This document shows, piece after piece, positions 16,629 to 25,912 of a DNA stretch of 64,000 bases. The notes under the pieces were generated by a model. The model made no database searches. It was given only the letters and a program-made list of their open reading frames with translations, and was not told the DNA's origin. Origin of the DNA: Candidimonas humi (GTDB taxonomy: Bacteria > Pseudomonadota > Gammaproteobacteria > Burkholderiales > Burkholderiaceae_B); contig NZ_JAHTBN010000004.1 in NCBI RefSeq assembly GCF_019166065.1, positions 372,001-436,000 on the forward strand, in the 5' to 3' direction. Position numbers and translations under genes: made by a program. Positions within the stretch are counted from its first letter, which is position 1; the number at the start of each line of letters is the position of its first letter.

Positions 16629-17394
16629 AGTCGGGCGCTCCGAGATAGGCTTCGATGACATCGGGATTGGCCCGGATCTCGTCCGGCGTGCCTTCGGCTA
16701 TTTTCTTGCCCTGGACCATGACGATGATGCGGTGGCAAAGCTCCATCACGATGGCCATGTGGTGCTCGACGAGCAGCATCGACAGCTTGCGTTGCCCCTG
16801 CATCTGGCGCAGCAATCTGCCGAACTCGGCGCATTCTTCGCCGTTCAGGCCTGCGGCGGGTTCGTCCATCAGCAATAGCGCGGGACGGGTGGCGATGCCG
16901 ATCGCGACGCCGAGCTTTTTCTGGTGGCCATAGGACAGGCCGCCCGCCAAGGTGTCGCGATGAGGGGCCAGGCCGGTAATGTCGAGAATTTCATCGACTT
17001 CCTGTCCGATGCGGGCGATGGCCTGCCGCTGCTTCGCGGTGGACAGGCCATGAGTCCAGATCGAGCCTTGAAGGGTGGACAATGCGCCTCGATACAGGTT
17101 TTCCGCGACCGTGGCGGCCGGATACACCGATGCCGACTGGAAGGTCCGCGCCAGTCCATGGCGCACTACCTGGCTGGACGCCATGCCCGTGATATTGCGG
17201 CCGTGCAGCACGGTCGAGCCTGCGCTGGGGCGCAGGGCCCCGCTGATCAAGTTGAACGCGGTGCTTTTGCCGGCTCCGTTGGGGCCGATGAGGCCGACGA
17301 TTTCGTTCTCGCCGATCTCGAAGCTCAGGCCCGAGACCGCCTTGAGCCCGCCGAAGTTTTTCCCGAGATTGCGGACTTGCAGGACGGGTTTCAT
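16615..17394 (-). CDS. livG: Branched-chain-type ABC transporter ATPase (LivG)
   Basis: A 259-residue ATPase starting at 17394; a longer upstream frame is an artefact in the livM gene. Walker A is GPNGAGKST, Walker B is LLLMDEPAAGLN and the signature region is LSYGHQKKLG, a variant of the usual LSGGQ-type motif often seen in LivG. Its ATG overlaps the livM stop by four bases (ATGA). It pairs with LivF. Confidence 0.95.
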   Translation of the reverse strand: MKPVLQVRNLGKNFGGLKAVSGLSFEIGENEIVGLIGPNGAGKSTAFNLISGALRPSAGSTVLHGRNITGMASSQVVRHGLARTFQSASVYPAATVAENLYRGALSTLQGSIWTHGLSTAKQRQAIARIGQEVDEILDITGLAPHRDTLAGGLSYGHQKKLGVAIGIATRPALLLMDEPAAGLNGEECAEFGRLLRQMQGQRKLSMLLVEHHMAIVMELCHRIIVMVQGKKIAEGTPDEIRANPDVIEAYLGAPDYAHS

Positions 17395-18389
17395 GCGCGG
17401 ACCTCCTGTTTGCGGCGGCTGCGCGAGGGCAGGCTGGCAAGGCCCAGCGGCAGGAAGCGCAGCATGAGGATGAGCGCGACGCCATAGTAGATGTTCTGGC
17501 TTTCGACGGCGCCGCGGAACAGTTCCGGCAAGGGCGTCATGACCATGGCGCCGATCAGCGGCCCGAGCAGGATCTTGCGGCCGCCCACCACCATGATGAT
17601 GATGAGTGTCACCGACTCGTTCATATTGAAGGATTCGGGGGATATGTAGTTCGTGTAGTGCGCGATGAGCGAGCCGCCCAGGCCCGCTATCGCGCCCGAC
17701 AGCGTAAGGGCGAAGAGCTGCGTGCCGCGCACGCTGATGCCGCTGGCTTCGGCCAGCTTGGCATTCTCGCCCACCGAGTCTATGGCGTGGCCCGCGGGAG
17801 AACGATAGATGGCGCGCAGCAGCAGGAATACGCCCAGGGTAAGCACCAGCGCCAGGCAATAGAAAGACGGCTTGCCGTCGAAGGCGAATCCGAAAATGCT
17901 GGCAGGAGGAATGCCCGGGATGCCGTTGGCGCCGCCGGTGACGGAGTCCCATTCCAGGAACACCAGGTACACCAGTTGGCCGAAGGCGAAGGTCAGCAGG
18001 ACGAAGTACACGCCGGTCAGGCGCAGCATGATGGCGCCCAGCAGCCACGCCACCAGGCCGGCCGACAGTACGGCAACTGCGACGCCCAGTATGAAGGGCA
18101 GGTTCAGGCCCAGTGTCATCAGCACCGACATGTAGGCGCCGATGCCCACGAAGGCGCCTTGGCACAGCGAGATCTGGCCGCTGCGCGCCAGCAGCGAGAG
18201 GCCGCTGACAATGATGGCATTGATGCAGACCATGATGGCCAGGTGGGTCAGGAATGCATTGCGCACCAGCAGCGGCAGAACGGCGATGGCGAGCAGTATC
18301 GCGCCGCCCAGCCATGCGCCGGCATTGATTCCCGCCGGGGGCCGGCTTTGCACGGGCACGGGAGGGGCCATGGTTTTTCCGTCGTTCAT
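17391..18389 (-). CDS. livM: Branched-chain-type ABC transporter permease (LivM)
   Basis: A 332-residue inner-membrane permease with about eight to ten membrane helices beginning near residue 30. The conserved GQISLCQGAFVGIGAY segment and the EAA-type loop around AKLAEASGISV are present. It follows livH with a 3-base gap and overlaps livG by four bases, so the transporter genes are translationally coupled. Confidence 0.93.
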   Translation of the reverse strand: MNDGKTMAPPVPVQSRPPAGINAGAWLGGAILLAIAVLPLLVRNAFLTHLAIMVCINAIIVSGLSLLARSGQISLCQGAFVGIGAYMSVLMTLGLNLPFILGVAVAVLSAGLVAWLLGAIMLRLTGVYFVLLTFAFGQLVYLVFLEWDSVTGGANGIPGIPPASIFGFAFDGKPSFYCLALVLTLGVFLLLRAIYRSPAGHAIDSVGENAKLAEASGISVRGTQLFALTLSGAIAGLGGSLIAHYTNYISPESFNMNESVTLIIIMVVGGRKILLGPLIGAMVMTPLPELFRGAVESQNIYYGVALILMLRFLPLGLASLPSRSRRKQEVRA

Positions 18390-18392
18390 GTG

Positions 18393-19262
18393 TCAGCCCT
18401 CCGCGCGGCCGAGCAGGCCTGTCGGCCGGACCAGAAGCACGGCGATGACCAGGACGAAGATGAGGATGTCGGCGGCGCCGGTGTCCATGAACGTGCTGGC
18501 GACGCTTTCCGTGATGCCGATCAGCAGGCTGGCCAGGGCGGCGCCGGGTATGCTGCCCAGGCCGCCCAGGATGACCACGATGAAGGCCTTGAGCAGCGGC
18601 GTATTGCCGATGAAAGGCGAAACCGAGAACAGCGGAGCCATCAGCGCCCCGGCGACCGCCGCGAGGCCGACGCCGATGCCGAAGCCCAGCGGGTACATGA
18701 TCCGGGCGCGTATGCCTTGCGCCGTGGCGATTTCCATGTCCTGGACGACCGCGCGCAAGGCGCGGCCGGTGCGGGTCCTGCTGACGAACAGATAGAGCGC
18801 CAGCAGCACCAGCACCGAAAACACCACGACATAGAGCCGGGACATGGGCAGCGCGATGCCGCCGATGACCAGTGCCCCTTCGGCCACCGAAGGCATGATC
18901 TGGGTATCGGGCCCGAAGATCATCAGGGCCGCGGTTTGCAGAACCATGGCCAGGCCTATAGTGGCGATCATGCCGTTGAGCTCGTCATGGCGAAACGGCT
19001 TGAGCACCAACTCCTCTACCAGCCAGCCTAGCACCAGCGCCACGACGAAAGCCAGGCCGACCGCGGCGATGAAGGGCAGGTGCCACTTCGCCACGAAAAT
19101 ATAAGCGGCGTACGCACCCACCATGTAGAACTCGCCATGGGCAAAGTTGACGACGCGCATGACGCCGAAAACCATGGTGAATCCGACCGCCATCAGCAAA
19201 TACAGCAAGCCGATGATGACGCCGTTGGTCAGCGCCTGGGAAAGGAGTATGGACAGGCTCAT
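18393..19262 (-). CDS. livH: Branched-chain-type ABC transporter permease (LivH)
   Basis: A 289-residue permease, the usual LivH length, with about eight membrane helices. The family stretches NGVIIGLLYLLMAVGFTMVF, FAHGEFYMVGAY and ILGGLGSIPGA can be read. It forms the membrane channel with LivM. The gene starts seven bases after the receptor gene, in the order receptor-livH-livM-livG-livF. Confidence 0.94.
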   Translation of the reverse strand: MSLSILLSQALTNGVIIGLLYLLMAVGFTMVFGVMRVVNFAHGEFYMVGAYAAYIFVAKWHLPFIAAVGLAFVVALVLGWLVEELVLKPFRHDELNGMIATIGLAMVLQTAALMIFGPDTQIMPSVAEGALVIGGIALPMSRLYVVVFSVLVLLALYLFVSRTRTGRALRAVVQDMEIATAQGIRARIMYPLGFGIGVGLAAVAGALMAPLFSVSPFIGNTPLLKAFIVVILGGLGSIPGAALASLLIGITESVASTFMDTGAADILIFVLVIAVLLVRPTGLLGRAEG

Positions 19263-19269
19263 GCCGGGC

Positions 19270-20445
19270 TCAGTGCTTGGCGTCTACGCAAGATTCGACG
19301 GTGCAGCGCGCCCGCACGACTTCCTGGCCGCCCTTGACCTCGGAGATGAAGAACGGCGATTCCATCTGATGGTTGATGCCGTACTTGTCCTTGCCGCCCC
19401 AATTGACGATGCCTTGGATGCCGTGATAATCCTTCAAGCCGGCAAGCTGGTCGCGTACCTTGCTGGAATCGGTCACGGTGCCGGCCTTTTGCATGGCCAG
19501 GAACAGCATGTGGGTGACGTCGTAGAAGGCCGGGCTGAAGCCGTTCATTTTTTCGTGGTATTTGGCCTGGTAGCGCTGTGCATAGTCGGCCACGGCCTTG
19601 TTGTCCGGATCGGTAAGGGAACTGACGACGACGCCCTCCGCGGCGGGGCCCGCCACCGCGATGATCTCTTGCGTGGCCGGTCCGCCGTTGCGCACGATCG
19701 GTCCCTTGAAGCCCAGCTCGCGAGCCTGCTTGACGATGAGTCCCGCCGTGTTGGGCGGGTCGCCATTGAGGTCTATGGCGTCTATGCCGGCGGCCATCAT
19801 GCGCGTGATGAGCGGCACCATGTCGACGCGCTGGCGTTCGTAAAATTCCTTGGACATGGAAGCGCCCGCCTTGCCGTAGGCTTTTTCCAGGGCGCCCGAC
19901 ATTGCCTGGCCGGTCTCGTCGTTGGGAAAGAGCGCCCCGACCTTTTTCAGTTTGAAGTGCTTGACCATCCATTCGATGGACGGATACGCGGTTTCTTCCG
20001 TCGTCATCGGCACGCGGAACGAATAGGGCTTGCTCGGGCTCAGGGCCTTGGAGGTGAAGGCCAGGGTAAAGGTGATGACCTTGTTGCGTTCGGTGATGGG
20101 CTGGACCGCCAGTTCGGGGGCCGATCCCAGGGGGCCGATCATGTACTTCACTTTGTCGTCGAAGACCAGGCGGTTGGCGGCGGTGACGGCTGCACCTGCC
20201 TGGTACTTGTCGTCATAGGGGATGAATTCGATCTTGTAGCGTTTGCCCGCTACTTCGAGGCCGCCCTTGCCATTGACGTCGTCCGCGGCCAATTGTCCCG
20301 CGTAGTACATGGCATGGCCCCAGATGGCGGCGGGGCCGGAAAGTGTGACCAGCGCGCCGATCTTCAGCGTGTCCTGGGCCTGGACCTGGGCGGCCAGGGG
20401 CAGAAGCAGGGCGGCAGGTAGCACGGCCTTGGCTATGAAATTCAT
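19270..20445 (-). CDS. LivK-type periplasmic substrate-binding protein
   Basis: A 391-residue receptor with a signal peptide (about 1-23, ending VQAQ) and the type I periplasmic binding fold: LKIGALVTLSGPAAIWG at the mature N-terminus, ADDVNGKGGLEVAGK next, and a C-terminal half ending around the Cys pair CTVESC. The HAAT family binds branched-chain amino acids, amides, urea or aromatic acids. The catabolic neighbours point to a carboxylate or aromatic ligand. A fragment of a related but different receptor occurs at 47352-47810. Confidence 0.9.
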   Translation of the reverse strand: MNFIAKAVLPAALLLPLAAQVQAQDTLKIGALVTLSGPAAIWGHAMYYAGQLAADDVNGKGGLEVAGKRYKIEFIPYDDKYQAGAAVTAANRLVFDDKVKYMIGPLGSAPELAVQPITERNKVITFTLAFTSKALSPSKPYSFRVPMTTEETAYPSIEWMVKHFKLKKVGALFPNDETGQAMSGALEKAYGKAGASMSKEFYERQRVDMVPLITRMMAAGIDAIDLNGDPPNTAGLIVKQARELGFKGPIVRNGGPATQEIIAVAGPAAEGVVVSSLTDPDNKAVADYAQRYQAKYHEKMNGFSPAFYDVTHMLFLAMQKAGTVTDSSKVRDQLAGLKDYHGIQGIVNWGGKDKYGINHQMESPFFISEVKGGQEVVRARCTVESCVDAKH

Positions 20446-20507
20446 CTATGTCTCCTTGGTTTATCAAATTTCATCGGCGGATCTGGCCGCTCGATGTACT
20501 GCATTAC

Positions 20508-20831
20508 TTATTCCGCAATGTCTATGGGCACTTCGATGTCGAGCAAGGGCGCGTGTTGTTGCGCGCCGTAGATATCGGTGTCGCCTATCGAGCCCGACGG
20601 CCGCAGGCGGGGCAGGGTGGCTTTCCAGGCCAGCGCCGGCGGGTATTCGGTGAACAGCACGTCCTGGGCCTGTACCCCGTAAAGCGAGGCGATCAGTTCC
20701 GCGGTGATGACCCCCGTCGCGCGCACGTGCTCGAACAGGGTGGGGTTGTCGAACATGATGTCCAGCGTGATGTGGAAAGGACCGGCGTTCTTGCTTTTGC
20801 AGGCTTTGGCTATGTGCTTGAGCTTGACCAT
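20508..20831 (-). CDS. DUF4387 family protein (107 aa)
   Basis: A small cytoplasmic protein starting at ATG 20831. KSKNAGPFHITLDIMFDN and the ending DIYGAQQHAPLLDIEVP are the family landmarks. It directly follows the DUF1446 gene (8-base gap). In other genomes this domain occurs next to or fused to the AtuA-like DUF1446 protein, so the two probably form one enzyme. The reaction is unknown; the AtuA family is linked to acyclic terpene utilisation. Confidence 0.8.
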   Translation of the reverse strand: MVKLKHIAKACKSKNAGPFHITLDIMFDNPTLFEHVRATGVITAELIASLYGVQAQDVLFTEYPPALAWKATLPRLRPSGSIGDTDIYGAQQHAPLLDIEVPIDIAE

Positions 20832-20839
20832 GTCGTTTC

Positions 20840-22204
20840 CTAGACTTGTTCGTAGTGAATGGGGAACATGCGCAGCGGGTCGTCGATTTCCAGTACATGC
20901 TGGAGCATGAATTCGTAGATGGGCCCGCGTTCGATGTCCGACGGCGAAAACGGAAATGCCATGTTCCCTTCGCGGCACATGCGCCCCGGGAAATCGGAAT
21001 GCAGCAGCGTGACGCGCGCCAGCGCCAGGGCGGCGTTGGCGATTTCCTGGCTGCCGGCGATGGCTTCGGCGATGATGGCGACTTCTGTAGGAACGCTGTC
21101 CTTCTTGGGTTCCCAGGCGCCCATGACGCCGTTCTGCCCATACAGGCGCAGCACGAGCTGGTAGGCATCGGGACTTATCCCCAGAGCGCCGACCTTGGTG
21201 GCGGTCGATTCGCGCACGAAGTCCATGAAGCTGTCCAATTGGCCGATCAGGCCCGGGTCGCGCGTGGCGGCGATGGTGATGGCGCAGTAGCCCGCCATGC
21301 GCGCGCCTTCCAGCTTGATGCTGTAGGGGCGGGGAGTCCAGCGCATGCCGGTGATGCGCACGCGGCGGTCGGTCAGGGCTTCGATGCGGCAGTCGCTGGA
21401 ATCGACCACGCCGCCCGGTTCGTAGCGGATGATGGGGCTGGCGTTCTCGTGCAAGGCCTGTACCGCTACCGACATGGGGGTGCAGCGCAGCTCCGGATTG
21501 AGCGGCTCGGTCTCGACGAAGTCTTCGCCCACGGTCACCATCAGGCAATCGTGCTTCTTGGGAATGGCCGCGTTGCAGGCGCATTCCAGGATCTTGCCGG
21601 CATACCAGGCGGGTGCTTCCGGCAGGCCATGGTGCATGGCCAGCGCCACCCAGGGCGCCGGGTCGGTGCCGCGGCCGCCCAGGATGACTTGCGCGCCCGC
21701 GGCCAGGGCCTGGCGGTAGGGCTCGGGGCCCATCATGCCGACTATGCGCACGGCCTCGTCGATGTTTTCCTTGCGTAGTGCTGGGGCATTGCCCAGGGGC
21801 TTGATCTTGCCGGCCTGCAACTGTTCCAGCAGGAAGCCCTTGTCCTGTTCGGAATCGATGAGCGCCATCTTGAAGTGCAGGTCGTGCTCGCGTGCGATTT
21901 CGCGGATGATGTCGGCGCAGGCTTGCAGGTGCGGCGTTCCGCCCGCGCCGCCGCAAGTGCCGACCATCATGGGGATGCCATTGCCGATGGCGCCGCGCAA
22001 CAGCAGGGACAGGTCGCGCTTCATGGCCAGGCGCGAGTTCAGCGTCTTGCCCGAACCCAGGTAGTGAGGGCCCGGATCGCTGCTGCCGCCGTCCACGCCT
22101 ATCATGTGCGGCTTCAGTTTCAGCGCGGCCGCGATCGAGCTTTCCGGAAACCCATAGCCCAGGATCCCGCTGGCCGACATCATGCGTACGGTTTTGTTCG
22201 TCAT
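20840..22204 (-). CDS. AtuA-like DUF1446 acyl-utilisation protein
   Basis: A 454-residue protein from ATG 22204. VRMMSASGILGYGFPES at the N-terminus, then DGGSSDPGPHYLGSG and GTCGGAGGTPH, identify the DUF1446/AtuA-like family. Members are known from citronellol/geraniol and related branched-chain acid degradation (AtuA), but the reaction is not established. The full-length family often ends in a ferredoxin-like domain; here the separate DUF4387 gene follows. It lies between the monooxygenase and the transporter genes, so it likely acts on an oxygenated intermediate. Confidence 0.85.
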   Translation of the reverse strand: MTNKTVRMMSASGILGYGFPESSIAAALKLKPHMIGVDGGSSDPGPHYLGSGKTLNSRLAMKRDLSLLLRGAIGNGIPMMVGTCGGAGGTPHLQACADIIREIAREHDLHFKMALIDSEQDKGFLLEQLQAGKIKPLGNAPALRKENIDEAVRIVGMMGPEPYRQALAAGAQVILGGRGTDPAPWVALAMHHGLPEAPAWYAGKILECACNAAIPKKHDCLMVTVGEDFVETEPLNPELRCTPMSVAVQALHENASPIIRYEPGGVVDSSDCRIEALTDRRVRITGMRWTPRPYSIKLEGARMAGYCAITIAATRDPGLIGQLDSFMDFVRESTATKVGALGISPDAYQLVLRLYGQNGVMGAWEPKKDSVPTEVAIIAEAIAGSQEIANAALALARVTLLHSDFPGRMCREGNMAFPFSPSDIERGPIYEFMLQHVLEIDDPLRMFPIHYEQV

Positions 22205-22212
22205 GATCGACC

Positions 22213-23574
22213 TCAGCGCTTGCCGCGCCAGTCGCCGGCGCGAGGTTTCACGATGCCGAGATTGCCGCGCAGGGTAGTGTCGGCATATTCCTTGCGGAAC
22301 AGGCCGCGCTTTTGCAGCTCGGGCACGACCAGGCGCACGATGTCTTCGTAGGTTCCCGGCACCGAAGTGCCCGACAGCACGAATCCGTCGCAGGCCGTCT
22401 TGAACCACTCTTCCATCTGGTCGGCGACCTGGGCGCCCGTGCCGCAGAATACGGGGCCATCGTTGAGCGTCCCGCGGCCCGAGGCCTCGACGAAATCCTT
22501 GACCGAGGGGTTGCGCTTGCCGCTGACCTGCACCACTTTGTCTCGCAGGCTTTGCCAGGACACGGCGGCCAGCTCTTCGTCGGTGAAGGGCTGGTCGTAG
22601 GGGCGCCCCGAGAAATCTATATTGAGCGTCTCGCCTATCATCGTCAGGCCGTCGATGGGGCGCGAGGTGCTGGCGATGAGTTCACGCTGTTCCTGCGCCA
22701 GGCTTTCGGTCTCGGCCACGATGATCTTCAGCTCTGGGGCTATCTTCACCGAGTCGGGATCGCGGCCCGCGTTGGCCACGCCGTCCTTGAGCGCCTTGTA
22801 TTGCTTCTTGCCGTTTTCCAGGGTGGGGTACTTGGCAAATACCACTTCGGCCCATCTTGCGGCGAACGCCAGGCCGCGGCCGCTCTGGCCGGCCTGCAGG
22901 ATCACCGGATGGCCTTGCGGCGAGCGCGGCACGGTCAGCGGGCCGCGCGAATTGAAGAAGCGCCCCTGATGGTCCAGGCGAGTCACCTTGGATGGGTCGG
23001 CGAAATAGTCGGCGGCCTTGTCGGCCACGATCGCGCCTTCTTTCCAGGTGTCCCAATGGCCCATGACGACTTCCATGAACTCGTCGGCGCGGTCGTATCG
23101 CAGGTCGTGCTCCAGGTGTTCGGCGGCGCCGAAGTTGGCCGCCTCGGAGTCGTTCATGGATGTCACGACATTCCAGGCGACACGGCCCTTGCTCATCAAG
23201 TCCAGCGTAGCGAACAGGCGCGCCACGTGGAACGGCTCGTAATAGGTCGTGGAGTACGTGGCGCCCAGGCCCAGCCTGGAGGTCACCATGGCCATGGCCA
23301 TGAGCACCGAAGTGGGCTCGAGCTTTATGGCGCGCACACCATGCGCGACGGTCTCTTGGTGGCCCGCGCCGTATATGTCGGGCATCGCCAGGCGGTCGTC
23401 GAAGAACGCCATGTCGAATTTGCCCTCTTCCAGCGTTCGGGCAATGCGTTGGTAGTATTCGGGCGACAGATAGTCTGTCATGCTTGACGGATGTCGCCAG
23501 GAGCCCGCATAGTTCGTGCAGTTCTGGGCTTGAAGGAAGGCGACCAGGGTCATTTGGCGCGTCGGCTTGCTCAT
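22213..23574 (-). CDS. NtaA/SnaA/DszA-type FMNH2-dependent monooxygenase
   Basis: A 453-residue flavin monooxygenase of the bacterial luciferase fold, started at ATG 23574. Family landmarks include GSWRHPSS near residue 26, YGAGHQETVAHG, GRVAWNVVTSMNDSEAANFG, and PVILQAGQSGRGLAFAARWAEVVF. Relatives use reduced FMN from a separate reductase to attack nitrilotriacetate, EDTA, dibenzothiophene sulfone or similar compounds. A flavin reductase is encoded across the divergent promoter (24805-25875) and is the obvious partner. This is the first gene of the long minus-strand cluster. Confidence 0.9.
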   Translation of the reverse strand: MSKPTRQMTLVAFLQAQNCTNYAGSWRHPSSMTDYLSPEYYQRIARTLEEGKFDMAFFDDRLAMPDIYGAGHQETVAHGVRAIKLEPTSVLMAMAMVTSRLGLGATYSTTYYEPFHVARLFATLDLMSKGRVAWNVVTSMNDSEAANFGAAEHLEHDLRYDRADEFMEVVMGHWDTWKEGAIVADKAADYFADPSKVTRLDHQGRFFNSRGPLTVPRSPQGHPVILQAGQSGRGLAFAARWAEVVFAKYPTLENGKKQYKALKDGVANAGRDPDSVKIAPELKIIVAETESLAQEQRELIASTSRPIDGLTMIGETLNIDFSGRPYDQPFTDEELAAVSWQSLRDKVVQVSGKRNPSVKDFVEASGRGTLNDGPVFCGTGAQVADQMEEWFKTACDGFVLSGTSVPGTYEDIVRLVVPELQKRGLFRKEYADTTLRGNLGIVKPRAGDWRGKR

Positions 23575-23678
23575 GTATGGTCTCGATCGGGTGCAGGGAT
23601 GAAAGTTGCTCGGAAGTTGCTTCGAAGTATTGGCCCGCACAGCCCTCTGCACAATTTCCACCTTGTGATACATTCATA

Positions 23679-24620
23679 ATGATCATGAATAAGTCGCCCG
23701 AGCCGCCATCGCTGACGCGCCTGGAGCTCGCCGAACTCGAAACTTTTCTCTGGGTAGTGCGCGAGGGCAGCTTCAGCGCCGCCGCGCACAAGCTGCATCT
23801 GTCCCAGCCCGCGGTGACGAATCGCGTCAAGCGGCTCGAGGACAAGCTGCGCGTCAAGCTTCTGGTGCGCACCACCAGAAGGGTCGAAGCGACGGAAGAC
23901 GGCGTGTTCCTGAGCAATGCCGCCGAGCAGGCCGTGGCCGGCTTGCGCGAGGCGCTGCGGCGCTTCCAGCAGACATCCGACAGTGAGCGCAACCAGATCA
24001 CGGTTACCGCCACGCCCATGCTGGCCGCGACGGTCATGCCCATGTTGATCCATGCCTATACCGAACGCTATCCGGATGTGCGGATCGTGCTGCGCGACTT
24101 GCTGTACGAGCAGGTGGTGCGCGAGGTGGCCGAAGGCCGCGCCGACATGGGCGTTGCGGCGCTGGAAGGCGCGCCGCGCGGCCTGAGGTTCCAGTCGTTG
24201 GCCGAGGAAAAAATGCTGCTGGTGGTGCCGGCGCGCCATCCCCTGGCGGATGTGGATGCCGTCACCATGGACATGATCCTGCCCTACCCATTGATGCTGC
24301 TGGATCGCTACAAGGGGCTGCGCAAATACCTGAAAGAAGAATACGAGCGCCGCGGGGCTGTGTTCAACCCCCAGATCTCCGCCACCCTGCCTACGCTGCT
24401 CGGGATGATCGATGCGGGCAACTGCGTGACCTTCGTGCCGCGTTCCATGGCGCAAAGCAATAGCAGGCATACGCGCACCACGGTGGTGGTACAAGATCTC
24501 GATGTGTCACGCCGCTACGGCAGCATCGTGGCGCGCAAGGCCGAACTGGGCGCCGCGGCCCTGAATTTCCAGTCCTTCCTGCGCAAGCACTTCAAGACCC
24601 GCCTGGAAGATCTCACCTGA
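23679..24620 (+). CDS. LysR-type regulator of the monooxygenase cluster
   Basis: A 313-residue regulator (311 if the second ATG at 23685 is used). The N-terminal winged helix-turn-helix contains FSAAAHKLHLSQPAVTNRVKRL, followed by the linker helix and an effector domain with TATPMLAATVMPMLIHAY and RADMGVAAL. It is divergent from the NtaA gene across about 100 bases, the classical LysR arrangement for control of the opposite operon. The inducer is unknown. A GC-rich hairpin with a TTTTATT stretch (24659-24682) lies downstream and may end the transcript. Confidence 0.88.
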   Translation: MIMNKSPEPPSLTRLELAELETFLWVVREGSFSAAAHKLHLSQPAVTNRVKRLEDKLRVKLLVRTTRRVEATEDGVFLSNAAEQAVAGLREALRRFQQTSDSERNQITVTATPMLAATVMPMLIHAYTERYPDVRIVLRDLLYEQVVREVAEGRADMGVAALEGAPRGLRFQSLAEEKMLLVVPARHPLADVDAVTMDMILPYPLMLLDRYKGLRKYLKEEYERRGAVFNPQISATLPTLLGMIDAGNCVTFVPRSMAQSNSRHTRTTVVVQDLDVSRRYGSIVARKAELGAAALNFQSFLRKHFKTRLEDLT

Positions 24621-24804
24621 ATCCGCAAGGCGTTGGCCGCCCGATGGCGCGGCCGTGGCGGGAGGCGTTTTATTCCCGCCCGCTATATATGCATTCACCT
24701 CCGCAAATTGTCCTGGCGCGTACTCCTCCCCTAGACTATCTCCACCTTGTCCGGCGGCCGTCCTGATCGGTGCGCTGAATACGCTTGAAGCGTGGAGCCT
24801 AAAC

Positions 24805-25875
24805 ATGAATGCCTTCGATAGCCGAGAACTGCGCCGCACTCTTGGCGCCTTCACCACCGGCGTGACCGTGGTGACTACCCTGGATGCGCAAGGCAGGCCT
24901 TATGGCGTGACCGCCAATTCCTTCAGCTCGGTGTCGCTGGATCCGCCGCTCATCTTGTGGAGCCAGTCCCTGACTTCGAGCAGCTACCCGACTTTCCGCG
25001 ACAGCGAGCGCTTCGTGGTGAATATCCTGGCCGATCACCAAGTCAGGGTGTCCAATCAGTTCGCCAAATCAGGCGAGGACAAGTTCCGCGACATCGCCGT
25101 ACACGGCGGCCTGGGCGGCCTGCCGGTCATCGACGACTGCGCCGCTTACCTGGAGTGCACCAAGGTCGCCGCGCATCCCGGAGGCGACCACGTCGTCTAT
25201 ATCGGCCGGGTCGAGAGCATTCACCGCAGTTCGCACAGGCCGCTGGCGTTCGGCGACGGCCGCTATATGGTGACTTTCGCGCACGACCTGGGCGAGGCGA
25301 TGGGGGGCGGGCGCGGCAGTACCGGGCTTGCCGGGCTGGAAGCCGTGCGGCTGGCCAGCGCCGCCTTGCCGGAAATATGCGAGCGTATCGGCCAACGTAC
25401 GCTGGGGTTGGCGGTATGGGGCAACCAGGGCGCGACCATCGTGCGCTGGGAGGCCTCGTCCGAGCCGGTCAGCCCCTTCTTGCAGACGGGGGTGGTCGTC
25501 AGCCTGACCCAGTCGGCAACGGGCTTGGCTTTCGCGGCGTTCATGCGTTCGGACGCAGTCCAGGCGGCAGTACAGCGTGAACTGGACGCACGCAATGCGG
25601 AAGGCTATCCCGACGACGGCCAGTTTACGCTGCGCCTTACCGAGGCCCGCACCCGATTGATGGCGCGCGCGGTGGGCTGCGCGCCCTCGCCGCGCCATAA
25701 GGTCACGGTCAACGCCTTCAGCGCGCCGGTATTCGGCGCGAATGGCGAAATGGTGCTGGCCTTGTCCACCACCTGTCCCGCCGAGCGCCTCGAGCCCGAC
25801 TGGGACGGCGACGTGCCCCGCACTCTGCAGGAGGCCGCCGCGACGCTTTCGCAGCGTCTCGGGTATCGGGCTTGA
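24805..25875 (+). CDS. Flavin reductase fused to an IclR-type effector domain
   Basis: A 356-residue protein from ATG 24805 (GGAG nine bases upstream). Residues 1-165 are a flavin reductase (HpaC/SnaC-like FMN-binding split barrel): LGAFTTGVTVVTT, GVTANSFSSVSLDPPLILW and YIGRVESIHR are visible. Residues of about 175-350 resemble the effector-binding domain of IclR regulators: LAVWGNQGATIVRWE, PVSPFLQTGVVVSLTQSATG and VNAFSAPVFGANGEMVLALS. There is no DNA-binding helix-turn-helix. The reductase should supply FMNH2 to the NtaA-type enzyme. The C-terminal domain may sense the substrate and gate the reductase, which is inference. Confidence 0.85.
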   Translation: MNAFDSRELRRTLGAFTTGVTVVTTLDAQGRPYGVTANSFSSVSLDPPLILWSQSLTSSSYPTFRDSERFVVNILADHQVRVSNQFAKSGEDKFRDIAVHGGLGGLPVIDDCAAYLECTKVAAHPGGDHVVYIGRVESIHRSSHRPLAFGDGRYMVTFAHDLGEAMGGGRGSTGLAGLEAVRLASAALPEICERIGQRTLGLAVWGNQGATIVRWEASSEPVSPFLQTGVVVSLTQSATGLAFAAFMRSDAVQAAVQRELDARNAEGYPDDGQFTLRLTEARTRLMARAVGCAPSPRHKVTVNAFSAPVFGANGEMVLALSTTCPAERLEPDWDGDVPRTLQEAAATLSQRLGYRA

Positions 25876-25912
25876 GGGGCGATAAGAGCCCCCTTCTTCC
25901 CGTGGCGCGATA

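Noticed and set aside
22682-24043. 453-codon minus-strand frame across the NtaA gene and LysR gene
   Set aside because: It crosses a real divergent promoter, and both real proteins are in other frames.
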